Positions 10,900 to 21,104 of a stretch of 64,000 nucleotides of DNA are shown here, piece after piece. The notes under the pieces are model-generated. The model was not told the DNA's origin. It made no database searches and saw only the letters and a list, made by a program, of their open reading frames with translations. The DNA lies in assembly GCA_039707465.1 (NCBI GenBank), contig CM077651.1, forward strand, positions 21,263,019 through 21,327,018. Reading direction: 5' to 3'. Numbering within the stretch: the stretch's first letter is position 1; the number at the start of each line of letters is the position of its first letter. This DNA is from Rhabdophis nuchalis. Taxonomy: Eukaryota > Chordata > Lepidosauria > Squamata > Natricidae. The translations under genes and the position numbers were made by a program.

Positions 10900-12294
10900 C
10901 TCATACTGTATGGTTTTGAATCAGCTCTCCACCACCCTAAACTTATAAAAATTACATGGCTGACCTAATAAAATTATTGAATAAAAAGAAAATAAAAATA
11001 CGTGGCTGAAACTAAATACCAACTAACAGCAGGAACAGCTAGGAAGGCTGCTAGGTAATTGAAAGGGCGATGAAAGGTAATTAAAAAATGCGTAGATAAT
11101 TTACATTAAGGCAACCTGATGAGCCCAGGCATTCTTTGTAGACAATGGAAGAATCTGTGATATTTGGGGTTTTCTTCTGATCGAACTGAAATTTCATTCA
11201 TGATGTGGACTGTCTAGGGGAGAAGAAGTAAAGAACTTGGTCTCAATGTACCAAAAACTGAGAGAACTATATTTCAGATAATGGTCGATTTATTTTAGGA
11301 TTCCTGATGACATTATTGATCCTCATTCTCACCTGCATGAAGTAGTAGGCAGTAGGACAATTGTGTGTGTGTGTCTGTGTGTCTGTGTGTCTCTCTCTCT
11401 CTGTGTGTGTTTTTATACCCATAGCTGATGGATATAAAAGATGATCAGCTTTTGTATCATTTTAATACATTTTATTTATTACTTTTAACTGATTTTATAG
11501 GAACCCATTGAAAAACTTTTGATAAAGACAAGTGTTCCCTGGAACACAATTAGAGCACTGTGCCATTGAATCAATTGTGTTGGCATGTCATAGGATGTTA
11601 TTACCTACTATTTTAAAATGTTCTGTACACATTCCCCTTTATGGCGTTCTATTTAGATAATCAGTTATTGTAATCTTGCAAATAGATTTCAGATATAAAA
11701 CACTGTACAGTTTGAATCTTGGAATTCTTTACAATTCTGCTGCACTAGGTTATTAAACACGTTTTATAAAGTGGAGTGGCAAGGTTGTTATTTCAACAAT
11801 TCTTCCTTTTCTTCTATGCTTTTTTTGTAACTGGTTTTTAAAATGTAATTCTTGTGAACCAGAATTCATTCTGAAACTGAATTGTCACCCTCTGAAAGGC
11901 AAGGTTATAAATAATATCCAAGCTATCACAATAGCACCCCACCCTCGCCTCCATTATCGTAATGTATGTAAGCGAATTTTGTTCAAAAAATGTCAGAACC
12001 CTCAGAAAAACTGAAAGACCTCAACATTTCTTACCAACAAATCAAATTATGTGTTTTCCCCCATGAAATTATTGACCCAAGGCAATCATCTTTTAAGCAG
12101 TCTACTTTCCTGAACTTTCTTTGCATGTTGGTCAAGGCCTGCAAAGATCATAAAGAATTTATGTAATTTTTAAAAATAGAATGTAAAGCCTTGAAGATTA
12201 CAACCTTGACAACATGAAGATGTGTGGACTTCAAATTTCAGAATCCTCCAGCCAGGGAAGGGAAGGAGGAAGAAGAGGGAAGTGGGGAGAAAAT
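10900..12294. other. AT-rich non-coding DNA with a TG/TC repeat
   Basis: A TGTGTCTGTGTGTC/TCTC repeat occupies about 11363-11410. A short GATGTGTGGACTTCAA segment near 12217 is a remnant of a repeat family also seen at 30760 and 47750. Otherwise nothing is recognised. Confidence 0.5.
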
Positions 12295-12295
12295 T

Positions 12296-12358
12296 AAGAA
12301 GGAAGGAAGGAAGGAAGGAAGGAAGGAAGGAAGGAAGGAAGGAAGGAAGGAAGGAAGG
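12296..12358. repeat. (GGAA)n microsatellite
   Basis: About fifteen near-perfect GGAA units in tandem. The minus-strand frame here encodes only a low-complexity LPSF run and is not a gene. Confidence 0.95.
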
Positions 12359-12429
12359 TGATTGAAGATAGGAAGGAAACCATTGCTGCATTGCTCCTAA
12401 CCAACATCTCACAAAGAAAGGGAACAACC

Positions 12430-12680
12430 CACAACTTCAGAAGGCAAGCTGTTCCATTGGTTGATTGTTCTCACTGTCAGAAAATGTCTCCTTATTTCTA
12501 GGTTGAATCTCTTCTTGATCACTTTCCATCCATTGTTCCTTGTCTGGTCTTTGGAAAATAGGTTTTCCCCATCCTATCTGTGATAGCCTGTCAAATATTG
12601 GAATATCGCTATCATTCCCTAGACTAGTCATACCTTGTTCCTGCAACTGGTCTTCATATATTTTAGCCTCCAGGGAAGCT
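12430..12680 (-). mobile_element. CR1 LINE fragment, antisense
   Basis: CTGTTCCATTGGTTGATTG, then TCTCACTGTCAGAAAATG, ATTGGAATATCGCTATC and TTGTTCCTGCAACTGG follow the reversed CR1 3' region order. The extreme 3' tail is missing. Confidence 0.75.
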
Positions 12681-13186
12681 GGCCGGAAGTTGGAAGTCTC
12701 TGGGTTTGTTTTTTTTATGTACTCTTTTTCTCTGTTTAGATAAGGAAATATCTTTGAAACAATGACCCAGTGGGGCACAGGTTGTCTGATTAGTTTCCTA
12801 AAACTTGACAGCAGTGCCCACTTAAATGCCATGAAAATTCTCTCCTTGAATTCACTGTGCAGAAAAAGCTTATGAGCAAAAAGCAGAGAGATCTTCCTTC
12901 AGAAGATCACCATTAAAACAGCAGATTTTCTGATATCCTACAGTTATGGTTGGAGCCAAGAAAATCCTTTCTCCCTTCTTTTTTTCTGGTTTTGATTGCA
13001 TTATTTCTCCCTTTCACTATGCAGCTTTCTAATTGCGAAGGTTCTTGGGAATACTTTAGGTACCCAAAGCTGACTCCCTGGCCCCCAGAAGTCATGTTCC
13101 TCAGTCTTAAAGTTGTCCTATAAAATTGGACTGTCACAAGCTGCAGACTTAAATATCAGTGCTGCAGAATCTAATAGAGCTCTCAA
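12681..13186. other. Non-coding DNA, nothing recognised
   Basis: No motif or repeat terminus was recognised in this stretch. Confidence 0.5.
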
Positions 13187-13322
13187 CCTCTTTTGTGGCC
13201 TAGAGGTGGAGCTCTTGCCTCACAAGCTAGAGGTTGTGAGTTCGATCCTAGGTAGAGGCAGATGTAGGATCTCCTGCTTGGGCAGGGGGTTGGGCTAGAT
13301 GACCTTCCAACTCTGTTAATCT
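13187..13322 (+). mobile_element. tRNA-derived SINE with CR1-like tail
   Basis: The head carries an A-box-like TGGCCTAGAGG and a B-box GAGTTCGATCC with tRNA-like spacing. The tail, GGGGTTGGGCTAGATGACCTT followed by CAACTCTGTTA, matches the CR1 3' end (compare 2490-2540). This is the classic layout of a SINE that borrows CR1 machinery. It is not a tRNA gene, because the acceptor and anticodon arms do not fold as a tRNA. Confidence 0.7.
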
Positions 13323-13328
13323 GTTGTT

Positions 13329-13460
13329 GTGGTGTCCCAAACAGAATGCAGTGTTCCAAGTGTGGTCTTATCACGGCCTTATAAAGTGGTGCTAATGTGA
13401 TCTTGATGCTATCCCTGTTCATGCTTGCAACATCATAAGCTATAAATTCTATGGACCCAA
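13329..13460 (-). mobile_element. CR1 LINE fragment, antisense
   Basis: The minus-strand frame includes APLYKAVIRPHLEHCILF, the conserved RPHLEYC block at the end of the CR1 RT ORF. It lies directly right of the SINE above. Confidence 0.7.
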
Positions 13461-13936
13461 CCATGGGGATTGCCTACGCCAATTTCATTGGGAATTGCTG
13501 ATGAATAATTCACAGTGAAATCAGTGTAGCTGATTCTAGAGTTTGGCCCTGCATGCGCAGAAGAATGAAAACAGTATAGAAATGAAATTATTTCATCCTT
13601 GGCTGGATGTGTTGCCCTCAGGCTCATACCAACATTTAAAAAGTAATGTATTATGGGCTTTCCCCCTGAGAGGTAAAGCCTTCTAACAGCTAAAAATTTA
13701 AATGTCAACAACTTGTTACCTCCTAATACTACCAAAAGAGCTTTAAAATGTATAAAGGGGAGGATTTTATTCAATACATATTATTTAATGGCTTACATAA
13801 TATTTAATAGGAATTGAATGTATTAGTGGAGAGTAGAAATTTAATCTTTTCCTTGGTTGTGTTATTGTTCGCCCAGAGTCCACACAGACAGAGGCAAGTT
13901 AAAATATGCTGTAGTATGAGTAAAACAATAAATACT
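13461..13936. other. Non-coding DNA, nothing recognised
   Basis: AT-rich sequence without recognisable features. Confidence 0.5.
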
Positions 13937-13937
13937 A

Positions 13938-14225
13938 TATTTTTCGGACTGTAAGACGCACTGGTGTATAAGACACACCAAGATTTCAAAGTGGTAATCA
14001 GGAAAAACAGTTTTTTGTTCTTCTCGGCTCTCCTCTGCAAACTTCAGCAGGGCTCAGGGAAGGCACAAATGCCCCTGTTTTTCACCAAAATGGGGGCATT
14101 TTTCCCATCCCCCAGCCCTGCTGAAACCTGCAAAGTGCTTTGGGGGGGGGGGGGGAAACACCCCATTTTCCACCCATTTTTCACCAAAACAGGGGCATTT
14201 TTCCCTTCCCATACTGTACATATAT
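13938..14225 (+). mobile_element. TIR-type DNA element (Tc1/mariner-like, tentative)
   Basis: It opens with ATATTTTTCGGACTGTAAGA, then CGCACTGGTGTATAAGACAC. The same opening occurs at 63140. The interior holds two copies of a TTTTCACCAAAA-GGGGCATTTTTCCC block around a 13-15 G run. No transposase is present. The superfamily is inference from the terminal motif. Confidence 0.5.
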
Positions 14226-14636
14226 TTATACAAACTCACACATACATGCACTGCACACATAAAAACATTCCGCACAGACAGTCACACAATTTTAATAGCA
14301 TCTGCCAGCACCATTTTTAAAACCACCAAGGATCCTATAAGAAGCAATCTGCACTGAAAAATAATTTCTTCTATTCCCTGAAAATGTCAGTGCTTCTACT
14401 TCTGCTTTGTATTTGAAAAAAATTGAAATGTTGCTATTTGGGCTAAACATTATAGCAAACATTTTATGGTTTCTTCAGATGCTTTGCGATGCTTGATGGC
14501 TCCAGATAATCTACCTATAAAAGAAAAAGGATGGCAACATCGGCTTCCTGGACTTGAAATCAGAAATACACTGATGTAGAAGTAGAAAGGATGCTCAGAT
14601 TATGTGTATAAAATTATTGCCCTTTAAAAACAGAAC
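14226..14636. other. Non-coding DNA, nothing recognised
   Basis: No features were recognised before the pentamer tail of the following CR1. Confidence 0.5.
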
Positions 14637-15560
14637 AGAAAAGAATAGAATAGAATAACAGAATTAGAAGGGACATTGGAGGTCTTCCAGTCTAACCCCC
14701 CTGCTCAAGCAGGAGACTTGATACCACTTCAGATAAGTGGCTGTCCAGTCTTTTCTTAAAAGCCCCCAGTGATGGGGCATCCACAACTTCTGAAGGCAAT
14801 TCGTTCCACTGGTTAATTGTTCTCACTGCCAGGAAATTTCTCCTTTGTTCTAGGTTGCTTCTCTCCTTGATTAGTTTCTATTCATTGCTTCTTTTTCTGC
14901 CTTCTGATGCTTTTGAATATAGGTTGACCCCCTCTTCTTTGTGACAGCCCCTCAAATATTGGAACAGTGCTAATCATGTCACCTCTAGTCCCCCTTTTCT
15001 CTAGTCTAAAGGTAAAGATTCCCTTTGCACATATGTGCTAGTCATTCCAGACTCTAGGGGACAATGCTCATTTCTGTTACAAAGTCAAAAAGCAGCACTG
15101 TCTGAAGACATCTCCATGATCTTGTGGCCGGTATGACTAAATGCCAAAGGTGCACCGAACACTGTTACTTTCCCACCAAAGGTGGTTCCTATTTTTCTAC
15201 TTGCATTTTTATGTGCTTTATGTGCTTTCAAACTTGCATTTTTATTTGATTTTGAACTGCTAGGTTGGCAGAAGCTGGGACAAGTAATGGGAGCTCACTC
15301 CGTTACGCACATCCTCACTAGGGATTCAAACTACTGAACTGCCGACCTTTCTGATCGACAAGCTCAGCATCTTAGCCACTGAACAATCACTTCCCACATT
15401 CTCTAGACTAGACATACCCAATTCCTGCAACCCTTCTTATGTATTTTAGCATCCAGTCCCCTAATCATCTTTGTTGCTCTTCTTTGCACTCTTTCCAGAG
15501 TCTTAACGTCTTTTTAATACTATGACAATCAAAACGGCATGCAATATTCACTAAAGCAAC
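14637..15560 (-). mobile_element. CR1 LINE 3' region, antisense, split by a Sauria SINE
   Basis: The left end is an (AATAG)n tail (AGAATAGAATAGAATAACAG), then AGAAGGGACATTGGAGGTC, the GGCATCCACAACTTCTGAAGG block and TTGGAACAGTGC. CR1 text stops at 15008 and resumes at 15411 (GACATACCCAATTCCTGC, then GTTGCTCTTCTTTGCACTC), so a SINE has split it. Confidence 0.85.
15009..15398 (-). mobile_element. Sauria-type SINE nested in CR1
   Basis: It has a BovB-like tail on the left (AGGTAAAGATTCCCTTTGC), the central AAGACATCTCCATGATC and GGTGGTTCCTATTTTTCTAC blocks, and a reversed tRNA-like head on the right (GGGATTCAAACTACTGAACTG...CTTAGCCACTG). The 12-mer TTCTCTAGTCTA (14997-15008) and TTCTCTAGACTA (15399-15410) is a TSD with one mismatch. 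Confidence 0.85.
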
Positions 15561-16261
15561 ATTCAACCAAACCTAGAGCTCTTTATGACAAATCCTTTAA
15601 AAGCCCCATTCTCAAAATGTGTCAAATTACAAACACATGCACAAAAAATTCTGCTTAACAGAAGTCTCTTCAGACATGTACACTTAACAGCAGTTTCCAA
15701 TTCAATGTGCTTTCAAATATTTCACATATATCAAGAAAACATTATGACTTGTAAGAAAATATTTCTTTCATTATTTAAAGCATCTGTTCAGCCATAACAC
15801 ATTTCTCCTTATCTGTAAATTGACAAACAAAAATTGCTCTCTTTTTGAAACCAAAAAGTCAGAACTCACTACTTCAAGGGGATCCATGACACAATAGTTG
15901 TGTATTATAAAAACTGCAGGATGCTAGAATTAGTTTCAAGCTCCAGGGCAAAGAATGTGTTGAAGAGAGACATTGCTATGGAATTGCAGTTTTACATAGT
16001 GAACACTGAATTCTCTAGGATTTCTTTTTTAAAAAACCCTAGGGAAAACAATGAAAAAAACATACAGTACATTGACAACTTACAGTTTGTGACTTGGTTA
16101 CGTTTACCAATTTTTTTCAATTCCCTTCCCCCAATGAAAATGTTATGTGCCTCCAGGAAAGAAGCGAAATAATCTAAATAATTTGATTTTGATGTTTCTG
16201 CCAAAACTTTTTTTTTTCTATCAAGCATAACTGCAGGTTTTGGTAACATATGTTCATGTAG
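15561..16261. other. Non-coding DNA, nothing recognised
   Basis: No repeats or domains were recognised. Confidence 0.5.
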
Positions 16262-16350
16262 ACCAGGGTCTTCTACTGTAAGTAGTGGATCTGTGGACGT
16301 CAACTGCCAGAATTCACAACTCTTAAAGTTGCCAGGTTTGGAGACCCCCG
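16262..16350. mobile_element. Degenerate hAT-like MITE remnant
   Basis: CCAGGGTCTTCTACTG on the left and TTGCCAGGTTTGGAGACCCC on the right resemble the ends of the hairpin MITE family (2991, 38404), with several mismatches and no clear TSD. Confidence 0.4.
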
Positions 16351-16368
16351 ATGAAGACTTATCTAAAG

Positions 16369-16373
16369 CCTTA
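16369..16373. repeat. Target-site duplication, gypsy copy 1 (left)
   Basis: CCTTA here is repeated exactly at 21443-21447. A 5-bp TSD is usual for Ty3/gypsy and most retroviral-type integrases. Confidence 0.9.
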
Positions 16374-16439
16374 TGTTAGATTCTCTGCACGATGGAGAAT
16401 AGAGGGAGTCCAAGCCAGGTTTGCTCAAAACAACAGCCC

Positions 16440-16445
16440 TTTATT
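16440..16445 (-). promoter_or_regulatory. LTR polyadenylation signal AATAAA
   Basis: AATAAA on the minus strand, upstream of a GTTGTTTTGAG-type GT-rich stretch. The matching site in the 5' LTR is at 21171-21176. Confidence 0.7.
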
Positions 16446-16512
16446 TTAGGCAGGTTAAAATATCAGTAGGAACAAGTACGAAAGAAATAGGCGGTAGACA
16501 GGGGCTCCCGCG

Positions 16513-16546
16513 CTTTGACAGCTCTTTATATTTGGAGCTGTCAAAG
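16513..16546 (-). promoter_or_regulatory. TATA box in the loop of a 12-bp inverted repeat (3' LTR)
   Basis: The arms CTTTGACAGCTC and GAGCTGTCAAAG are perfect complements around a 10-base loop that holds TATAAA (16525-16530 on the opposite strand). The identical arrangement in the 5' LTR lies at 21244-21277. Each arm contains TGACAG. Confidence 0.75.
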
Positions 16547-16605
16547 GGGAAGCCAATCAGGCTGCAGCAAGGGCCAGGCGCGCCTCAGCCAATCAGGCGC
16601 GTCTG

Positions 16606-18098
16606 TCAGTTGGCTGCTTTGCTACAGCCTGTTGCCAAGGCTCCAAGAGGCAGCCTGGAAGACCTGCGGCCGGTCGTAAGTCGAGACCGGTCGCAGGTCG
16701 AGGATATAACACCCCTTTCCCCCCTCGGTCTGCGCATGCTCGAGGAATTGTCCGTTCTGATGCACGAGCATGCGTAGTCTTGAAAGTAGGCGGGGCGGCG
16801 CCGGGAACGCCCAGACCGCCTCAGTTGCTGGTGGGACGTCGGAGAGGTAGGTTGCCCCTGTGCGAGCTCCTCCCTTCGGGGAGTGGAGCTCCAGGTGGTG
16901 ATGTCATCGAGGCCTACCCGCGGAGGCGGAGTCGTCGGAGCTGGTAAGTCGGGGCGAGGGGGCGCGGCGTTCGGAGCATAGTTTGCTGGATGCCGGTTGG
17001 TTGCGGCGGTGCAGGGCGGGTCCTTAGGCGCAAGGGCCCGCGCGTCCCCCTCGGCTTGAGACAGCTTCTGAAGTGTATGCCGGAAGGCGGCGTTCAGTTC
17101 GGCCGGGCCTGAAGAAGCGAAGGCCCCGAGCGGTTTCTCTGGGAACGGGTTGACTGGCCCAACCGGGGCAACGGGGAAGGGTGGTTCCGACGATGGGTCC
17201 GCAGGTGTAGGAAGGCGGCGCCTTAGCTGATCCAAGTGGCGCCGCCACTCGGACCCGTCCGGGAGGCTGACCCTGAAAGAGCAGGGACCCGTTAGCTCGG
17301 TTACTGTGGCCGGAATCCACTTAGTGTCCCCTGCGTAGTGGCGGGCGTACACAGGGTCCCCGGGCTGGAAAAGGCGGGGGTGTGTGGCCCCCAGGTTGCA
17401 AGGCTGCACATCGTTGTAAGCCGGGTGCAGCCTGTCCAAGGTTGTCCGCAGGCGGCGACCCATCAAGAGCTCGGCGGGGCTTTTCCGTGTGGCAGGGCAA
17501 GGTGTGGAATGCTGACCTAGCAGGTAAGCAGCCACCCTTGCGGGCCAGTCCCCTTTGGTCATCCGTCCCAGAGCCTCCTTGGCCGAGCGGACGGCCCGTT
17601 CAGCCCGACCATTGGAGGCCGGATGATAAGGGGCCACTGGCGCGTGGCGGATCCCTTGCGAGGCCAAGAACTCCTGGAAGGTGGCGGACTGGAACTGGGG
17701 CCCGTTGTCGGACACCACGATGTCCGGCAACCCGTGCGTCGCAAAAAGGCGGCGCAGGGCCCTGACCGTACTCTCGGCCGTAGTGGAAGCCATCAAGATG
17801 ACCTCCACCCAACGGGAGTAGGCGTCCACGACCACCAGGAACGTTTGGCCCCGGAAGGGGCCTGCGAAGTCTATGTGGAGCCTGGACCAAGGGCTCCGGG
17901 GCAAGTCCCACTCCCTGGGCGGGGCGACCGGAGGGGCGGGGCGGGTGGTTTGACAAGGGACACAACCCCCGACCCAGGCAGCTACCTCCGCATCCAAGCC
18001 CGGCCACCACACATAGCTGCGGGCGAGCGCCTTCATCCGGGCTATGCCGGGGTGGTCGGCGTGGAGCGTTCGGAGCACCTGGTGACGGAGGGGGGGGG
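16606..18098 (-). CDS. Integrase part of gypsy Gag-Pol, copy 1 (frameshifted from RNase H)
   Basis: This frame carries the integrase half of Pol. In order: a zinc-binding start (LHADHPG...VGGCVPCQ), then the catalytic core with LHIDFAGPF (first Asp), VVSDNGPQF (second Asp) and GRAERAV (Glu). I count 35 residues between the second Asp and the Glu, the DD35E spacing. A tail rich in Pro and Arg follows, ending RRSGRSRRRPAYF and then a stop at 16606, inside the 3' LTR. The frame is separated from the upstream one by one base at a nine-base G/C tract (18090-18098). In copy 2 the same place reads through in frame. The ORF extends upstream to 18357 out of the ancestral frame, and that part is not real protein. 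Expressed Pol would need the break to be absent or bypassed. Confidence 0.85.
16712..16726 (-). other. Polypurine tract, gypsy copy 1
   Basis: GAGGGGGGAAAGGGG on the minus strand, immediately upstream of the 3' LTR. It is the plus-strand priming site for reverse transcription and is identical to the copy 2 tract. Confidence 0.88.
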
Positions 18099-20999
18099 AA
18101 CGATGACCCGATCCCCCCAGCACAAGCAGCCGCTGTGGAGCGAAAGCTCCGTCTGGCGTGCCTTGTATGGCCGAAAATCTTCGGCCACGCCGCCTTGAGG
18201 CCACCCTCGCAAGACCCAGGTGGAGACCTGGGACAGGACAGGGTCGGCCTTCGTCCGGGCGGCGACGTCCGAGGACGTCAAGGGCAGGCCTGAGTCTGCC
18301 ACAGACAAGACGGACAGTGCCGGCACCGGCTCTTCGTCCGCCTTGGGGAGGGGGCACCGGCTCAGGGCATCGGCATGCCCCAGCTGCTTGCCCGGACGGT
18401 AGTACAGCGTATAACTATACGCTGCTAGGAACTCCGTCCATCTGGTCATCCTGGGAGAAAGGATGGGGGGGGTCGGACGGTCACCGGCCAAAAGCCCAAG
18501 GAGAGGCTTATGGTCCGTGAAGACAGCAAAAGTCCGACCATACAGGTATTGGTGGAACTTTTTGATGCCGGACACCATAGCCAGAGCCTCCTTGTCAATC
18601 TGGCTATAGTTTCTCTCAGTGGGAGACATTGTCCGGGACCAAAAAGCAATGGGGGCTTCTGAGCCATCTGGGAAGGAATGGCTCAGGACGGCCCCCAGGC
18701 CGAAAGGGGAGGCATCGCACGCCAACGTCAAGGGCAGCCTGTCATCATATTGCACAAGGACTGCCTCTGACGTCAGAGTGGCTTTGACAGCCGCGAACGC
18801 ATGCGCCTCGCGGCTGCCCCAGCACCAGGCCGCCGATCGATCGAGCAATCGATGAAGCGGCTCGGCTAACGTTGCCTTGTGGGGAAGAAAAGGCGCGTAG
18901 AAATTTAAGAGGCCGAGGAACGCCTGCAGCTCCGTCTTGGAGGCAGGCGTAGGGGCGTTCCTAATGGCCTCGACCTTCTTGGGGGTGGGGTGGATGCCCC
19001 GGGCATCAATCAAGAAGCCCAGGAACTCCACCTCCGGCGCTGCAAAAACGCATTTGCTGCGCTTCAACTTTAATCCCGCGCCCCTGAAAACGCTGAGGAC
19101 CTTCCTCAGTACCTTGGCGAGCTCTGAGATGCTGGAAGCAGCTATCAGAACGTCGTCAAAATACGGGACCACGCCTGGGAGCCCATGGAGCAAACGTTCC
19201 ATGAGGCTCTGGAAGATCCCCGGGGCGACGGACACACCGAATTGGAGTCTGCGACAACGGAAAGCCCCCCGGTGGGTGACGATGGTCTGCGCCTCCGCAG
19301 CCGCCTCGTCCACCGGGAGCTGTTGATAGGCCTGGGCCATATCCAGTTTCGCAAATATGCGGCCTTGCCCCAGGGAATGGAGCAGGTCTTGCACCACTGG
19401 GACTGGATATGGGTTCGCCTGGAGCCCGCGGTTGATGGTCGACTTATAGTCGGCGCAGATCCGCACCGACCCGTCGGGCTTGATGGGGACCACTATGGGG
19501 GTCTCCCATCTTGCCTGGTCAACGGGCTCGAGCACGCCCTGCGCCACCAGCCGGTCAAGTTCGGCATCAACCTTGGGCTTCAGGGCGAGCGGCAGCCTGC
19601 GGTCCTTGAGCCTAATGGGTGCAACCTGAGGGTCAAGATTTAAGGAGACAGGGGTGCCCACGTAAGAGCCAAGCCGACCGTCAAGCACGTCGGCGAACTC
19701 CTCCAAAACCCCGGAGATGGGAGAGGAGGCGGGAATAGAGTGAACCCCCTGCACTGACAGGCCAAGGGCGGGAAACCAATCCAGGCCGATGATGGCCGCC
19801 AGGGGATCAGAAACCACCAGAATAGGCAAGGGCCCCTTGAAACCCCCGTACTCCACCCTCAGGGAAATCAGGCCCAGGGTGGGGATTGACGATCCCTGAT
19901 AGTCCCGCAAAACCGTGAGTGGGGGGGACAATTTGTCTAAGGAAAGGCCGGGGCGTAGCTTGGCCAACTGTGCCCGGGAAATGATGGACCGAGACGAGCC
20001 AGAGTCCACCTCCATGCGGACCCCCACCCCCTCCAGTTTCACAACTGTCCTGAGCCGCGTACGGTCGGGCAGGGCTTCCAGCAGAGAGTTGTCGTCGGTC
20101 AAGGCAAAACAGCCGGACGGCTGCGGCTGCTGGCGTCTGCCCCGGCGGCATTGGGTGGGTGGGTTGGCCGCAGGCCCTCTACGTTCCTCTCCGGAGCGGC
20201 GTTGGGGCTCGGGGGAGGGTTGGTCTTCCGCGGGCGCGGCGGCGCGGCAAGCGGCGGCCAGGTGTCCCTTCCGGCCGCAGCAGCGGCAGATGGCTTCCTT
20301 GAACGGGCAATCGGCCCGAGGGTGCTTTCCCCGGCAGCCCAAGCATCTGTAGGTAGCCGGCATGGGCGGCTTGTGGCCGGCGGGCCTAATGTAGGCGACC
20401 TGGTCGTCCTTGTCGGGGTCCTCGTCCTCCTCAACCAGGCACGCGCGTGCGGGCGGGTGGCGGTCCAAGTCTCTATCCAGGGCCGAGGACTCGGACATCT
20501 CGAATGCCCGAGCCTCGTCAACCGCCTGCTCTAGGGTCAGCTCAGCTCGGGTCAGCAGGCGCCTTCTGAGGCGGACTTCCCTGAGGCCCCAGATGAATTG
20601 CTCCAGCAGGGACTCGGCCAAGAAGTCCGCGGCGAAAGTGCACGGAATGGCGGCCATGCGGAGCGCCTTCAGGAATTCGGCCACCGACTGGTCAGGCTTC
20701 TGGAGGCACTTTCTGAAAGCGAAGCGGTGGGTCATCTTAGACGGCACCGGGGCGTAGTGGGCCCTGAGCCGTTCGATCAATGTGTCCCACGGCATCTCAT
20801 ATACTTCTGTCGGCGCGGCCACGGTGCGAGCGGTGGCGAACAACTCTGTGCCGCCGCAGCCGAGGAAATGGCCCAATTTTCGCGCCGGGGGCAGCGCCCC
20901 GTAGTCATTGGCCAGCACGAAGCATTCGAATCGTGCCATGAAGGACACCCAGGACTCCTTCGCCGAGTCGAACGGAGCGAAGGGAGGAACGGAACCCAT
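18042..20999 (-). CDS. Gag-protease-RT-RNase H part of gypsy polyprotein, copy 1
   Basis: A single 985-codon frame. Start ATG at 20999 has G at -3 and G at +4. Residues about 1-200 are a capsid-like Gag domain. Two zinc knuckles follow at 219-231 (CX2CX3HX4C, one residue short) and 238-251 (canonical CX2CX4HX4C). The aspartic protease has DSG at 332-334. RT has IVVPIKPDGSVRICADY, KLDMAQAY (551) and YFDD (613-616). RNase H runs from about LTLACDASPFGLG (758) to YRPGKQLGHADALSR (867-881). Gag and Pol are fused without a frameshift site. The ancestral frame breaks near residue 970 at the C tract, after which about 15 residues are out of frame to the stop at 18042. Otherwise no disabling change is visible. 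Confidence 0.9.
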   Translation of the reverse strand: MGSVPPFAPFDSAKESWVSFMARFECFVLANDYGALPPARKLGHFLGCGGTELFATARTVAAPTEVYEMPWDTLIERLRAHYAPVPSKMTHRFAFRKCLQKPDQSVAEFLKALRMAAIPCTFAADFLAESLLEQFIWGLREVRLRRRLLTRAELTLEQAVDEARAFEMSESSALDRDLDRHPPARACLVEEDEDPDKDDQVAYIRPAGHKPPMPATYRCLGCRGKHPRADCPFKEAICRCCGRKGHLAAACRAAAPAEDQPSPEPQRRSGEERRGPAANPPTQCRRGRRQQPQPSGCFALTDDNSLLEALPDRTRLRTVVKLEGVGVRMEVDSGSSRSIISRAQLAKLRPGLSLDKLSPPLTVLRDYQGSSIPTLGLISLRVEYGGFKGPLPILVVSDPLAAIIGLDWFPALGLSVQGVHSIPASSPISGVLEEFADVLDGRLGSYVGTPVSLNLDPQVAPIRLKDRRLPLALKPKVDAELDRLVAQGVLEPVDQARWETPIVVPIKPDGSVRICADYKSTINRGLQANPYPVPVVQDLLHSLGQGRIFAKLDMAQAYQQLPVDEAAAEAQTIVTHRGAFRCRRLQFGVSVAPGIFQSLMERLLHGLPGVVPYFDDVLIAASSISELAKVLRKVLSVFRGAGLKLKRSKCVFAAPEVEFLGFLIDARGIHPTPKKVEAIRNAPTPASKTELQAFLGLLNFYAPFLPHKATLAEPLHRLLDRSAAWCWGSREAHAFAAVKATLTSEAVLVQYDDRLPLTLACDASPFGLGAVLSHSFPDGSEAPIAFWSRTMSPTERNYSQIDKEALAMVSGIKKFHQYLYGRTFAVFTDHKPLLGLLAGDRPTPPILSPRMTRWTEFLAAYSYTLYYRPGKQLGHADALSRCPLPKADEEPVPALSVLSVADSGLPLTSSDVAARTKADPVLSQVSTWVLRGWPQGGVAEDFRPYKARQTELSLHSGCLCWGDRVIVPPPSVTRCSERSTPTTPA

Positions 21000-21085
21000 A
21001 GCGATCGTACCGCAAAAGAAACACGTAAAAAAAAATTTTTCGTGAGGAAAATTTCTTTTCCCTCAGCAATCGGAGCTCTGCCTGG

Positions 21086-21103
21086 CCCCAGCCCTCGTCG
21101 CCA
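21086..21103 (-). other. Primer-binding site (tRNA-Ser type), gypsy copy 1
   Basis: TGGCGACGAGGGCTGGGG on the minus strand, one base after the 5' LTR. The first eleven bases complement the CCA end of vertebrate tRNA-Ser(GCU) (ending CCTCGTCGCCA, from memory). The match weakens beyond that. Confidence 0.7.
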
Positions 21104-21104
21104 G

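Larger units (their letters stand above)
16374..16711 (-). repeat. 3' LTR, gypsy copy 1 (338 bp)
   Basis: On the minus strand it starts TGTTATATCC and ends GAATCTAACA. I find one difference from the 5' LTR (A at 16392 versus G at 21123). It contains two ATTGG (CCAAT-type) sites, a TATA motif and an AATAAA signal. Confidence 0.93.

Noticed and set aside
12170..12427. Minus-strand frame with LPSF repeats
   Set aside because: Translation of the GGAA microsatellite.
13187..13260. tRNA-like A and B boxes
   Set aside because: No acceptor-stem pairing or anticodon loop of a real tRNA gene; joined to a CR1-like tail, so it is a SINE.
18090..18098. Programmed frameshift site between RNase H and integrase
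   Set aside because: Copy 2 reads through this place in frame, so a required frameshift is unlikely; an indel or sequence error is simpler.
17623..18198. Long plus-strand frames antisense to gypsy copy 1 (also minus-strand 36258-37115 in copy 2)
   Set aside because: They mirror the GC-rich pol codons on the opposite strand, have no domain of their own, and are shadows.
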